Shown: one piece after another, positions 50,141-59,539 of the stretch
How positions within the stretch are numbered: position 1 is the first letter of the stretch
Layout: the number at the start of each line of letters is the position of its first letter
NCBI RefSeq assembly: GCF_900110555.1
Contig: NZ_FOEE01000017.1
Coordinates: forward strand, 27,353-91,352
Direction: 5' to 3'
DNA from: Trujillonella endophytica
GTDB taxonomy: Bacteria; Actinomycetota; Actinomycetes; Mycobacteriales; Geodermatophilaceae
DNA length: 64,000 nt
The notes under the pieces: model-generated
Told to the model about the DNA's origin: nothing
The model's input: the letters and a program-made list of their open reading frames with translations, nothing else
Databases searched by the model: none
Program-made: the position numbers and the translations under genes

Positions 50141-51039
50141 ATCGTCCCGGTCCCGTCCCCCCGGGTGACCGAGAAGCCGAGCAGCCGCTCGGCTTCCTCG
50201 AGGCCACCCTGCAGGTCGCCGATGGTGTCCATCTTGCTGAGGTCGACGCCGATCGTCACCAGCGTCTGCGCGATGTCCGGGGACAGCCCGGTGATGATCA
50301 CGCTCGCGCCCATGAGACGCGAGGCGTCGACCGTGCGCACGAGGTGGTTGGCCACCGTCTCGTCCACCGCGGGGACGCCGGTGATGTCGATGACGACGAC
50401 CTTCGCCCGGTGGGTGCGGATGCCGGTGAGCAGCTGCTCGGTCAGTTGGCGCGCCCGCTCGCTGTCGAGCACACCGATCATCGGGAGGATCAGCAGCCGC
50501 TCGCGGACGGGGAGCACCGGCGTGCTCAGCTCCCGGATCGAGTCCTGCTGCTGCCGGATCACGCGCTCGCGCTCGTCGACGAAGGACACCGCGACGGTGT
50601 TGGCGATCCGGTTGGCGGCGGGCTCGTAGGCGTCCAGCACCCGGTTGAGCAACGCGAAGTCGCGCTGGTACTTCTCGAACAGCGACCGGGCGAGCACGTC
50701 GCGCAGCAGCAGCACGATCCCGACGACCTCGTGCGTCTCCACCCCGCGGGGGATGATCCGCTCGGACAGGTCCCGGGCGTAGCGCTGCAGCGCCTCCACG
50801 CTCCCGGTCTCGAGCACCTCGACGTAGTTGTCGTAGACCGACGTCGTCTCCGCCGCCATCTCCTGCGGCGTCATGGCGTGCAGCAGGCCGGCGCCCTGGA
50901 TCCGCGCCGCCCACTCCTGCCGCAGCTTGGTGCGGTGCTCGCGCAGGTGGGAGACCAGCTGCGGGAGGAGCTCCTCCTCGTTGACGGGAGAGCGGGGGAG
51001 CGGCGGCGGGGGCGGGGTCGTGTCGGGACGCTCGGTCAT
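50137..51039 (-). CDS. RsbR-like stressosome sensor (N-terminal sensor plus STAS domain)
   Basis: This 300-residue protein starts with a helical RsbR N-domain (about 17-155: LLPQLVSHLREHRTKLRQEWAARIQGAGLL...), then a linker helix and a C-terminal STAS domain (about 170-285: ILPMIGVLDSERARQLTEQLLTGI, VVVIDITGVPAVDETVANHLVRTV). The RsbR phosphosite position shows T in DETVANH. It overlaps its neighbours by 4 bp on each side. It would form the stressosome shell with RsbS and sense an unknown stress. Confidence 0.9.
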   Translation of the reverse strand: MTERPDTTPPPPPLPRSPVNEEELLPQLVSHLREHRTKLRQEWAARIQGAGLLHAMTPQEMAAETTSVYDNYVEVLETGSVEALQRYARDLSERIIPRGVETHEVVGIVLLLRDVLARSLFEKYQRDFALLNRVLDAYEPAANRIANTVAVSFVDERERVIRQQQDSIRELSTPVLPVRERLLILPMIGVLDSERARQLTEQLLTGIRTHRAKVVVIDITGVPAVDETVANHLVRTVDASRLMGASVIITGLSPDIAQTLVTIGVDLSKMDTIGDLQGGLEEAERLLGFSVTRGDGTGTM

Positions 51040-52121
51040 CGCGCATCACACCATTTCGTCATCGTCACCGTGGTGCCGCGGCCGCTCTCGGACACGACCG
51101 CGAACTCGTCCATCAACCGCCGGGCGCCGGGAAGTCCCAGGCCGAGACCGTTGTACGTGCTGTAGCCGTCGGCCAGGGCGGCCTGGACGTCGGGGATCCC
51201 CGGACCGGTGTCGCGGGCGGTGATCCGGACGCCGGCCCGCGGCTGGTCGAGCAGCTCGACGACCACCTCGCCCGCCCCGGCGAAGCGCACGATGTTGCGC
51301 GTCACCTCGGACACGGCCGTGGCGATCAGCGTCAGCTCCGTCCGGGCGAAGCCGAGCCGGGAGGCCAGCTCGCGGGCGGCCTGCCGGGCCGCGACGACGT
51401 CGGCGTCGACGGCGATGGGGATCCGCAGCTCGTCGTCCCGCGACTGGGTGCGCTCCATCAACGGCGGGCTCAGGCGCGCGCACACCTCGCACTCCAGCAG
51501 GTGCCGTCCCGCATCGACCTCGCGCTGCCGGCGCCGGTCCCCGCCCGACAGCGCGAGCAGGACCGGGCGGCAGCGGTCGGTCGGTGGCTCCACGTTCTCG
51601 CGCACCAGCAGGTACTCGACGCGCAGGCGGGCGCGGGTGCGGTTCAGCTGCGCCGCGACCGCCCCGGCCGTGGACCCGAGCTCCTCGGCCAGGGAACGGG
51701 TGTCCTGGCCCGAGACCTCGTGCGCGACGAGCGTGTCGCGCTCGCGGTCGGTCAGCCGCGCCAGCGCCGCGGCCACGGCCTCCTGCTCCTCGCGGGCGAG
51801 CATGTCGTCGTCGGGGGCGTCCGGCGGGCTGAGGTCCACGACGCGGTGCTGGTTGCGCCGGTCGCGGTCCTGCTGCCGCCACAGGGAGGTGACGACGTTG
51901 CGGGCCGTGACGATGGCGTAGGGCTCGAGCATCCCGGGTTCCACCCGGGGAGCCGCGGTCAGGACCCGGACCAGGGTCTCCTGCACGAGGTCCTCGGCGG
52001 TGGTCGGATCGGCGACCCGGGCGCCGATCACCCGTCGCACCATCGGGATGAGCGCGGCGACGTCGGGCGCGGAGGGATCCTCCCGCGCGCCGATGAAGTC
52101 CGTTGCGCCCATCGTCGGCAC
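51036..52121 (-). CDS. ECF sigma factor - zinc finger - RsbT-like kinase fusion
   Basis: This 361-residue protein has three parts. Residues about 20-90 are sigma region 2 (ADPTTAEDLVQETLVRVL, PYAIVTARNVVTSLWRQ) and about 112-165 are sigma region 4 (LARLTDRERDTLVAHEVSGQ, then AVAAQLNRTRARLRV). A zinc-binding HxxxCxxC element (H207, C211, C214, plus C184) resembles anti-sigma ZAS domains. Residues about 233-358 are a GHKL ATPase of RsbT type with N276 (N box), DTGPGIPD (G1) and GLGLGLPGARRLMDEF (G2). One chain thus unites a sigma factor, its probable redox/metal restraint and the stressosome kinase. It heads an operon with RsbR, RsbS and an RsbU-N protein. Confidence 0.88.
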   Translation of the reverse strand: MPTMGATDFIGAREDPSAPDVAALIPMVRRVIGARVADPTTAEDLVQETLVRVLTAAPRVEPGMLEPYAIVTARNVVTSLWRQQDRDRRNQHRVVDLSPPDAPDDDMLAREEQEAVAAALARLTDRERDTLVAHEVSGQDTRSLAEELGSTAGAVAAQLNRTRARLRVEYLLVRENVEPPTDRCRPVLLALSGGDRRRQREVDAGRHLLECEVCARLSPPLMERTQSRDDELRIPIAVDADVVAARQAARELASRLGFARTELTLIATAVSEVTRNIVRFAGAGEVVVELLDQPRAGVRITARDTGPGIPDVQAALADGYSTYNGLGLGLPGARRLMDEFAVVSESGRGTTVTMTKWCDAR

Positions 52122-52224
52122 GGTAGCCCCGGACGGACGTCGCGGCGGGACGGACGCCGCGGTTCCGTTGCCCTCCGGTCCGGTTCCGTGTTTGCCGGGT
52201 GGGTGAGACGGGCACCACTCTCGT

Positions 52225-52512
52225 GTGGACTACGCCGTAGGGTTCGCCCGCCCCGACCGCTGGTCGTGGAACGGGACGTCGGAGCAGACCCCCTGGCACG
52301 CGGTGTCGGCCGACCGCCCGCCGCGCGACCTGGACGGCGTCGTCGACCTGGCCGTGTGCGGGGCGATCGTGCAGGTCTGGGGCTCGCAGCGGTGGGAGCG
52401 CATGGGCACCGGCCGCACGGCGTGCCCGGAGTGCGTCCGGCTGACCGCCCGCACGCACGCGTCGGCGGGCGGCTCCGGCTCCCGCGGCGCGCCGCTGCTG
52501 CGCGCCGTCTGA
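52225..52512 (+). CDS. Small actinobacterial Cys/His protein, uncharacterised
   Basis: GTG 52225 is the likely start; ribosome site weak. The 95-residue protein has PWHAVSAD, then VCGAIVQVW and a final CPECVRLT. The pattern (His, then Cys, then CxxC) is widespread in small actinobacterial proteins and suggests a zinc site. The Gly/Ser-rich tail is unstructured. Function unknown. Confidence 0.55.
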   Translation: MDYAVGFARPDRWSWNGTSEQTPWHAVSADRPPRDLDGVVDLAVCGAIVQVWGSQRWERMGTGRTACPECVRLTARTHASAGGSGSRGAPLLRAV

Positions 52513-52590
52513 CCGGCCCACCGGTGCGGTCGGTTCCTCGTCCTCACCGCGGGTCGGGGACGTAGCGGGGAAAGGCTGAGCCGCGCCCCC

Positions 52591-52626
52591 GACCGTCCGG
52601 CCGGGCCGTGACGCGGCTGGACGGTC
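52591..52626. terminator. Hairpin between the small Cys protein and the acyl-CoA dehydrogenase gene
   Basis: A 13-bp stem with one G-T wobble (52591-52603 with 52614-52626) lies between convergent genes. Confidence 0.55.
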
Positions 52627-52693
52627 GCCCAGGCGGCTTCGCGAGGCGGCAGGAGCGTTCCGCGCCCCCGGCAGGGAGCGGGGAGGTGCCGGG

Positions 52694-53875
52694 TCAGCGG
52701 CGGTCGTCGCGCCGGCCGCTGATCGCCGACAGCCCGGTGATCTCCCGGCCGACGATGAGCGCCTGCACCGAGTCGGTGCCCTCGAAGGTGAACACCGCCT
52801 CCATGTCCGCGTGGTGACGGGCCACGTGGTGGTCGAGCAGGATGCCGTCGCCGCCGAGGATGTCGCGGGCGTCGGCCACGATCGCCCGTGCCTTCGCCGC
52901 GTGGTTCATCTTCGCCAGGGACGCCATCGCGGGGGTCATCCGGTCGGCGTCGGCCAGCTTGGACAGCCGCCAGCACATCAGCTGCATCGAGGTGATCTCG
53001 GCGAGCATGCGGGCCAGCTTGTCCTGCACCAGCTGGAAGCCGGCGATCGGCCGGCCGAACTGCTCGCGCTGCAGCGCGTGGGCCAGCGCCAGCTCGTAGG
53101 AGGCGGTGGCCAGACCCAGGGCCCGCCAGGCCACCGTGTACCGCGTGCGGTCCAGGACCCGGGAGACGTCGGCGAACGAGCGGCAGCCCGCGAGCTTGTT
53201 CTCGGCGGGCACCCGAACGCCGGCGAGGGTGATCTCGGCCTGCCACACCGCGCGCAGCGCCGTCTTGCCGGTCATGACCGTCGCCTCGAAGCCCGGCGTC
53301 CCCTTCTCGACGACGTACCCGCCGACGTCGCCGTCCCCGTCGCGGGCCCAGATGAGGACGAGGTCGGCGATGGACCCGTTGCCGATCCACTTCTTCTGCC
53401 CGTCGAGCACCCAGGCGTCGCCGTCGCGGCGGGCGGAGGTCTCGAGACCGACGGCGTCCGAGCCGTGCCGGGGCTCGGTCAGCCCGAAGGCGCCGATGGT
53501 CTCCATCCGGGCCATCGCCGGCAGCCAGCGCTGTCGCTGCTCCTCCGAGCCGAGCAGCGCGATCGACTGCATGGCCAGGAAGCTGTGCACCCCGTTGAAG
53601 GTGCCGATGCTGCCGTCGGCGCGGGCCAGCTCGGCGGCGACCAGGCCGGCCGACACCGCGCTCATGCCGGGGCAGCCGTACCCGGAGATCGTGCCGCCGG
53701 CGATGCCCAGCGCGGCCAGCTTCGGCACGATCGGGAACGGGAACTCCGCCCGCTCCCAGTAGTCGTTGACGAGCGGGGTCACCTCGCGCTCGGCGAACTC
53801 CCGGACCCGGTCGCGGATCTCGATCTCCGCCGGCTCGAGGAGCTCGTCCACCGCGTAGAGGTCGGGGCTGGTCAC
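52694..53875 (-). CDS. Acyl-CoA dehydrogenase, glutaryl-CoA dehydrogenase-like
   Basis: This 393-residue protein has FGLTEPRHGSDAVGLETSA (FAD/acyl motif), VLDGQKKWIGNGSIADLVLIW, REQFGRPIAGFQLVQDKLAR, and the catalytic-Glu motif FTFEGTDSVQALIVGREITG, the position used by glutaryl-CoA dehydrogenases. It oxidises an acyl-CoA with ETF as electron acceptor; if a true glutaryl-CoA dehydrogenase it also decarboxylates. It is 8 kb outside the main island and may be housekeeping. Confidence 0.9.
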   Translation of the reverse strand: MTSPDLYAVDELLEPAEIEIRDRVREFAEREVTPLVNDYWERAEFPFPIVPKLAALGIAGGTISGYGCPGMSAVSAGLVAAELARADGSIGTFNGVHSFLAMQSIALLGSEEQRQRWLPAMARMETIGAFGLTEPRHGSDAVGLETSARRDGDAWVLDGQKKWIGNGSIADLVLIWARDGDGDVGGYVVEKGTPGFEATVMTGKTALRAVWQAEITLAGVRVPAENKLAGCRSFADVSRVLDRTRYTVAWRALGLATASYELALAHALQREQFGRPIAGFQLVQDKLARMLAEITSMQLMCWRLSKLADADRMTPAMASLAKMNHAAKARAIVADARDILGGDGILLDHHVARHHADMEAVFTFEGTDSVQALIVGREITGLSAISGRRDDRR

Positions 53876-53987
53876 GCCTGGACGCTACGACCGCCGGGAC
53901 GGGGCCGCTCGGCCGAGCGCCGGTCGGTCGCCCGCGCGCCCGACCACCCGGATACTGGCCCGACCTGTCGACGACCGGGGAGGGCCG

Positions 53988-55025
53988 GTGCCGTTCCTGC
54001 TGTTCGCCCGCCTCGCCCGGGTGCTGCGCCTGCGCCTGCGCAGCTGGCGGCTGCCGCTCGCGGTCACCGTGATCGTCTTCGGCACCAGCTGGGCCGCCAT
54101 GGCGCTGGTGGAGCCGGCCGGGAGCGGGATCGCCGACCCCGGCACCTACTGGTGGTACTTCGTCGTGACCTCGGCGACCGTCGGCTACGGGGACTTCTTC
54201 CCGGTCTCGGCGGCGGGCCGGGTGGTCGGCACGTACGTCATCGTCGGCGGCATCGTCACGCTGACCCTGCTGTTCACCATGCTCAGCACGGCACTGCAGA
54301 CGGCGCGGGGCCGCCGGACGAGGGGAGTGGTCACGCTGGACGTAGAGGGGCACGTCGTCCTGCTCGGGTACACGCCGGGGCGGACCGACCGGATCGTGGC
54401 CGAGCTGACCGCGGAGGGTGGGACGCGCGTCGTCCTGTGCGCGTGGGACGACGTGGTGGAGGACCCGCTGCCACACCTGCCCGACGTCGACTTCGTCCGC
54501 GGCGACCTGACCCACGCCGACGTGATGGTCCGGGCCTGCGTGGCCCGGGCCCGCACCGCCGTCGTCGACGGCCGGGACGACAACGAGACGCTGGCCATCG
54601 CCGTGGCGGTCGACCACAGCAACCCGGGCATCCACCTGGTCGCCGCGGTGCGCGACCTGGACCGGCGGGAGACGCTGCGCTACGTCAACCCGGACGTGCA
54701 GGTGGTGCAGTGGCAGATGCCGTTCCTGCTGTCGGAGGAGGCGGCCGACCCCGGGCTGACCCAGGTCTACAACGACCTGATGACCAGCGGCGGTCACGGC
54801 AACACCTACTCGGCGCTGGTGCCCCGGGGAACCGGGGAGGCGACCGCCGGCGACGTGCAGACCCGCCTCGGGCGCCGGTTCGGCGCGACGCTGCTGGCCG
54901 TCCGTGGACCGGACGGCGAGCTCGTGGTCAGCCCGCCCTGGGACCGGCCGGTGCCTGCGGGCACCACCCTCTACTACGTCGCCCGCGAGCGGCTGGGGGC
55001 CGAACGGATCTTCGCCGAGGCCTGA
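53988..55025 (+). CDS. Potassium channel with RCK/TrkA-N regulatory domain
   Basis: GTG 53988 follows GGAGGGCC; 345 residues. A first membrane helix (about 20-40), a pore loop with the selectivity filter TVGYGD, and a second helix (about 80-105) form the KcsA-type unit. The cytoplasmic part begins GHVVLLGYTPGRTDRIVAEL (Rossmann-like RCK domain), followed by a second RCK-like C-domain. It is a ligand-gated K+ channel of the MthK type, probably tetrameric. Confidence 0.92.
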   Translation: MPFLLFARLARVLRLRLRSWRLPLAVTVIVFGTSWAAMALVEPAGSGIADPGTYWWYFVVTSATVGYGDFFPVSAAGRVVGTYVIVGGIVTLTLLFTMLSTALQTARGRRTRGVVTLDVEGHVVLLGYTPGRTDRIVAELTAEGGTRVVLCAWDDVVEDPLPHLPDVDFVRGDLTHADVMVRACVARARTAVVDGRDDNETLAIAVAVDHSNPGIHLVAAVRDLDRRETLRYVNPDVQVVQWQMPFLLSEEAADPGLTQVYNDLMTSGGHGNTYSALVPRGTGEATAGDVQTRLGRRFGATLLAVRGPDGELVVSPPWDRPVPAGTTLYYVARERLGAERIFAEA

Positions 55026-55071
55026 GTTCCCGGCCGCCGGCGGGATCGGCGTCCCGCGCGGCGCCGCCCGG

Positions 55072-56301
<1,230 letters not shown>

Positions 56302-56471
56302 GGGCGGACAGTACGCCGGGCGGACACGCGCGGGCCCGGAACGGAGCGGCGGTGCGCCCGGCGCGCGGTGGGACTGCGATGCTCCCTGCGGTGGCGCCCG
56401 GCCGATCGATGACCGGGCGCCCCGACGCGCCGCCGACCGACGTGGCGCGCCGCACCGATCGGAGGTACCGA

Positions 56472-57113
56472 ATGACCACGCCGGGTTCCCACGGCCCCCA
56501 CGATCCGTCCGGGGGCGGTGCTCCTGGCTGGGGCCAGCCGCCCGCCGGCTCCCCGGGCGGCTACTCGCCGCCGCCCCCGCCCCCGCCGGGTGGGGCGACC
56601 CCGCCGCCGCCCGGCGGGTTCGGCCAGGGGCAGCCGCAGCAGGGGCAGCCGTACCCGCCGCAGGGTCAGCCGTACCCGCCGCAGGGGCAGCCGTACCCGC
56701 AACAGGGGCAGCCGTACCCGCCGCAGGGCCAGCCGTACCCGCCGCAGGGCGGCGCGCCGGGTCAGCCGTGGGCCCCGCAGAAGTCCGGCCGGCCCAAGTG
56801 GCTGATCCCGGTCGTCGCGGCCGTCGTGGCGGTGCTCGCGCTGGGGGGCCTGTACTGGTTCCTCACCACCCCGCAGTTCGACGTGGACGACTGCCTCCAC
56901 CAGGAGGGGGCGAACGAGTTCGAGGAGGTCGACTGCGACGACTCGGACGCCCAGGCCCGCATCATCGGGGTGCACGACGAGGAGCTGACGGAGAGCGAGT
57001 TCTACTCCGACAACTCGACGTGCTCGGAGTTCCCCGAGACCGTCGGGCAGATCTGGGTGCCCAATACCATCGGGGACGACGGCACGATCTACTGCACCGT
57101 TCCCATCGGCTGA
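56472..57113 (+). CDS. LppU/SCO3897-like membrane protein with Pro/Gln-rich N-terminus
   Basis: ATG 56472 follows GGAGGT; 213 residues. The cytoplasmic N-terminus (1-105) is Gly/Pro/Gln-rich with a tandem QGQPYPP heptad (about five copies near residues 55-93). A transmembrane helix (IPVVAAVVAVLALGGLYWFL) follows, and an extracellular domain has DVDDCLHQEG, EVDCDD, NSTCSEF and IYCTVPIG, four Cys likely in two disulfides. Its position divergent from the kinase suggests it could be a substrate or partner (inference). Confidence 0.8.
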   Translation: MTTPGSHGPHDPSGGGAPGWGQPPAGSPGGYSPPPPPPPGGATPPPPGGFGQGQPQQGQPYPPQGQPYPPQGQPYPQQGQPYPPQGQPYPPQGGAPGQPWAPQKSGRPKWLIPVVAAVVAVLALGGLYWFLTTPQFDVDDCLHQEGANEFEEVDCDDSDAQARIIGVHDEELTESEFYSDNSTCSEFPETVGQIWVPNTIGDDGTIYCTVPIG

Positions 57114-57129
57114 TCCCCGGCTGACTGCC

Positions 57130-57162
57130 CGGGCCCGGTCGGCGCTGCGCCGACCGGGCCCG
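57130..57162. terminator. Bidirectional hairpin between LppU-like and DUF2505 genes
   Basis: A perfect 15-bp stem (57130-57144 with 57148-57162) and a 3-nt loop lie between convergent genes. Confidence 0.75.
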
Positions 57163-57179
57163 TCGTCGTCCCGGGGCGG

Positions 57180-57662
57180 TCACCCGCCGGCGAGGCGGAC
57201 GTCGAGCAGCGTGACCTCCCGGCGCAGCACGGTCCCGATCAGGTCGCGCACTGCCCGCTCCGCCTGGCGGCCGACCAGGGGGGCGTTGACCCGCGCCTCG
57301 GCGGTGAGTCGCGAGTGCGTGCCCTCGCCGCCGGGCGTGAGCCGCCGCTCGCCCAGGACCTCGACCGGCCGGCCGAAGATCTCGGCGCGCACCTCGACGT
57401 CGCACGACCAGCCGTCGCCGTCCCGCCGCCACGTGCGGGTGTCGCTCACGGCGACCTCGCGGCCGACGAAGCGGGCGAACACCGCGGGGATGCCGGCCGT
57501 GGGCGCGAGCATCCGGACCCGGGTCAGCGTCGCGTCGGCCGCCACTTCCTGGAGTTGCGCCCCCAGCGCCGCGGTGGTCTCGCGCAGGAAGGACTCGTCG
57601 GTGAGGACGGCGTGCACCCGGTCGGGCGGCGCGGGGTGGTCGGTGACGACGTCGATGGGCAC
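57180..57662 (-). CDS. DUF2505 / SRPBCC-fold protein
   Basis: This 160-residue protein begins VVTDHPAPPDRVHAVLTDESFL and has the alternating strand pattern of the START/SRPBCC superfamily, as in the DUF2505 family. Such proteins bind hydrophobic ligands in a deep cavity. No ligand can be named. It is downstream of the Pro-rich gene on the same strand, 87 bp away. Confidence 0.8.
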   Translation of the reverse strand: MPIDVVTDHPAPPDRVHAVLTDESFLRETTAALGAQLQEVAADATLTRVRMLAPTAGIPAVFARFVGREVAVSDTRTWRRDGDGWSCDVEVRAEIFGRPVEVLGERRLTPGGEGTHSRLTAEARVNAPLVGRQAERAVRDLIGTVLRREVTLLDVRLAGG

Positions 57663-57749
57663 ACCTCATCCTCGGCGGAGGACCGGGCCGGTGCCCGGTG
57701 GACCGCGGTGGGTGCTCCGCCGGTGTGACCGTCGGCCGGCCGGCGCCGG

Positions 57750-58802
57750 CTACGGAACCTCGGCGGCCGGGGTGGTCCCGTCGGCGGGGGCGGTTGTGTC
57801 CGGTGCGGCGGGGTCCGGTGCGGCGGGGTCTGGTGCGGCGGGGTCTGGTGCGGCGGGGTCCGGCGCGGCGCAGGGAGTCAACTCCGTCACGGCGGTGGGG
57901 GTCGCGGGAGCGGGCGGCGGCGCGGGAACGGCGGGCTCGGGGGCGGGGTCCGTCGGTGGTGCGCTCGGTGCGGGCGGCTCGACGGGGGGAACCTCAGGCT
58001 CGCCGCCCACGCCGCCGTCCGGTGGGGCGGGCTCGTCGCAGGGGGGCTGGGCGGGTGGCGGTTCCTCCACCGGCGGTGGGGCCTCGGTGGGTGGTGGTGC
58101 CTCGGTGGGTGGTGGGGCCTCGGTGGGTGGGCGGGCCTCGGTCGGTGGTGGGGCCGCCTCGGTGGGTGGTGTGGCCTCGGTGGGTGGGGGTGCCTCGGTG
58201 GGTGGGGGCACGTCGGTGGCTGACGGAGCTGCGGCCGGTGGTTCCCCGGCTGTGGCCCGCGGCGCGGGATCGGCCGGTGCCGGTGCCGGTGCCGGTGCCG
58301 GTGCCGGTGGCGGTGGCGTCGGCTCGGCCGGGGGAGGGGGCGCCGGCGGGGTCGGCGCCGGGGGCTCGGGTGGCGGCGGGGGATCGGGTGCGGCCGGCGG
58401 ATCGGGTGCGGCCGGCGGAGGGGGCGCCGGCGGCTCGGGTGTGGGCGGCACGACCGCCGGCCCGGGGTCCTCGCCGCCGGACGGGCCGGGACTCGGGAGC
58501 GGGACCGGCACGGGCGTGGAGAGCGCGCGCAGTGACACCTGCGCGGGGAGGGGCAGGTCGATCCCCGGCAGGACGCCGATGGTGGGCACCTCCAGGGGGC
58601 CCGCGCGCAGCGGTGAGCCGGACGCCGGGCCGCCCACGGGGTCGCTGTCCGCCGCGCTGCTGACGGCCGCGGTGATCGGAACGGGGTCGGCGACCAGCGC
58701 GGGTGCCTCCGCGCTGCCCACCGCGGCCAGGGTCGCGGCGACGCCCAGGGCCAGCGCGACGCCGCCCAGAACGGGTGCGGCGCGGTCGCCGGTCGTCCCC
58801 AT
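57750..58802 (-). CDS. Proline-rich envelope-spanning protein
   Basis: The 350-residue protein begins MGTTGDRAAPVLGGVALALGVAATLAAVG (one hydrophobic helix, about 10-30), then is extremely Pro/Ala-rich with several short repeats: TEAPPP units (about 195-245), APAPAPAPA and PDPAA units near the end. No catalytic domain is seen. It is probably an extracytoplasmic spacer or wall-spanning protein. The opposite strand is also open here as a Gly/Val-rich frame, but the signal-like N-terminus favours the minus strand. Confidence 0.6.
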   Translation of the reverse strand: MGTTGDRAAPVLGGVALALGVAATLAAVGSAEAPALVADPVPITAAVSSAADSDPVGGPASGSPLRAGPLEVPTIGVLPGIDLPLPAQVSLRALSTPVPVPLPSPGPSGGEDPGPAVVPPTPEPPAPPPPAAPDPPAAPDPPPPPEPPAPTPPAPPPPAEPTPPPPAPAPAPAPAPADPAPRATAGEPPAAAPSATDVPPPTEAPPPTEATPPTEAAPPPTEARPPTEAPPPTEAPPPTEAPPPVEEPPPAQPPCDEPAPPDGGVGGEPEVPPVEPPAPSAPPTDPAPEPAVPAPPPAPATPTAVTELTPCAAPDPAAPDPAAPDPAAPDPAAPDTTAPADGTTPAAEVP

Positions 58803-58967
58803 GGCGTCCCCCTGCGTCGCGGTGAGGGCCGCATGGTCGCGGCCGCAGGTGGCCGGGAGGCGTCGTGCGGGCGCCGTCGGGGCGACGGGTGGCGCGGGCC
58901 GTGCGCGCCGCGCGCGAGCGCACGGACGTCGTCACCCTCAGTTCCGCCCGCGGCCGGGGCCCGGCGG

Positions 58968-59348
58968 TCAGCCGCGGTCGAAGAGGGTGACGCGGTCCGG
59001 CGCGGCGGTGAAGGGGTTCGCCCACTCGGAGGCGGCACCGGTGATCGGCTGGGCGTCGGTGACGACCACGAACGGCGTCCCCGGGTAGACCGCCAGGACC
59101 CGCGTGCCCGAGGTCAGCACCTCGGTGCGCTCCAGGACCTCGCCCCGCCGCAGCTGCTGCGTGGTCCGCTCCCCGCGCAGTTGCTCGCCGACCGCCGCCG
59201 TCCACCGGGCGCCGTCCTGGACGAACTCGATGGCCCGGACCCGCTGCCCCCGCGGCGCGGGTTCGCAGCCGGCGAACTCCGCCAGGGCCTCGTACAGCCG
59301 CTCGGCCTGCTCGTCGTCGGCGGCGCGGGGCAGGAAGAACGCAGTCAT
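58968..59348 (-). CDS. Uncharacterised small protein
   Basis: This 126-residue protein starts [22 protein letters not shown] and is mixed alpha/beta with a final FDRG. One Cys is present and no signal peptide or membrane segment. I do not recognise it. It lies between the Pro-rich gene and the copper ATPase and is divergent from the latter. Confidence 0.55.
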   Translation of the reverse strand: MTAFFLPRAADDEQAERLYEALAEFAGCEPAPRGQRVRAIEFVQDGARWTAAVGEQLRGERTTQQLRRGEVLERTEVLTSGTRVLAVYPGTPFVVVTDAQPITGAASEWANPFTAAPDRVTLFDRG

Positions 59349-59439
59349 GCCCGCATCCTCCCCGCCGGTACCGACGAGGACGGACCGGAGCGGGTGGGCC
59401 GACCCGCCGGTTCCGAGCGCATGCGCCTCTTGCGCGCGG

Positions 59440-59482
59440 TACCCGGTGGGGGTATACCGGTGAGCAGTACCACCGGGGGGTA
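59440..59482 (+). promoter_or_regulatory. Two CsoR-like operator boxes upstream of the P1B ATPase
   Basis: TACCCGGTGGGGGTA (59440-59454) and TACCACCGGGGGGTA (59468-59482) match the G/C-rich TAxCCC...GGGTA palindromes bound by copper-sensing CsoR repressors. Centre-to-centre spacing is 28 bp. They lie just before the ATPase gene, so copper-inducible expression is likely. Confidence 0.6.
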
Positions 59483-59539
59483 TGGCACGACGACGAACCG
59501 GAACGACGGCCCGGCGAGAGGTCGGGGGAGGAGAGCGCT

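Noticed and set aside
57211..59088. Glycine/valine-repeat open frame on the plus strand resembling a PGRS-like protein
   Set aside because: It is the complement of the Pro-rich gene. The minus-strand frame has a hydrophobic signal-like N-terminus and a plausible start, so the Gly-rich frame is judged a shadow, though neither strand is certain.
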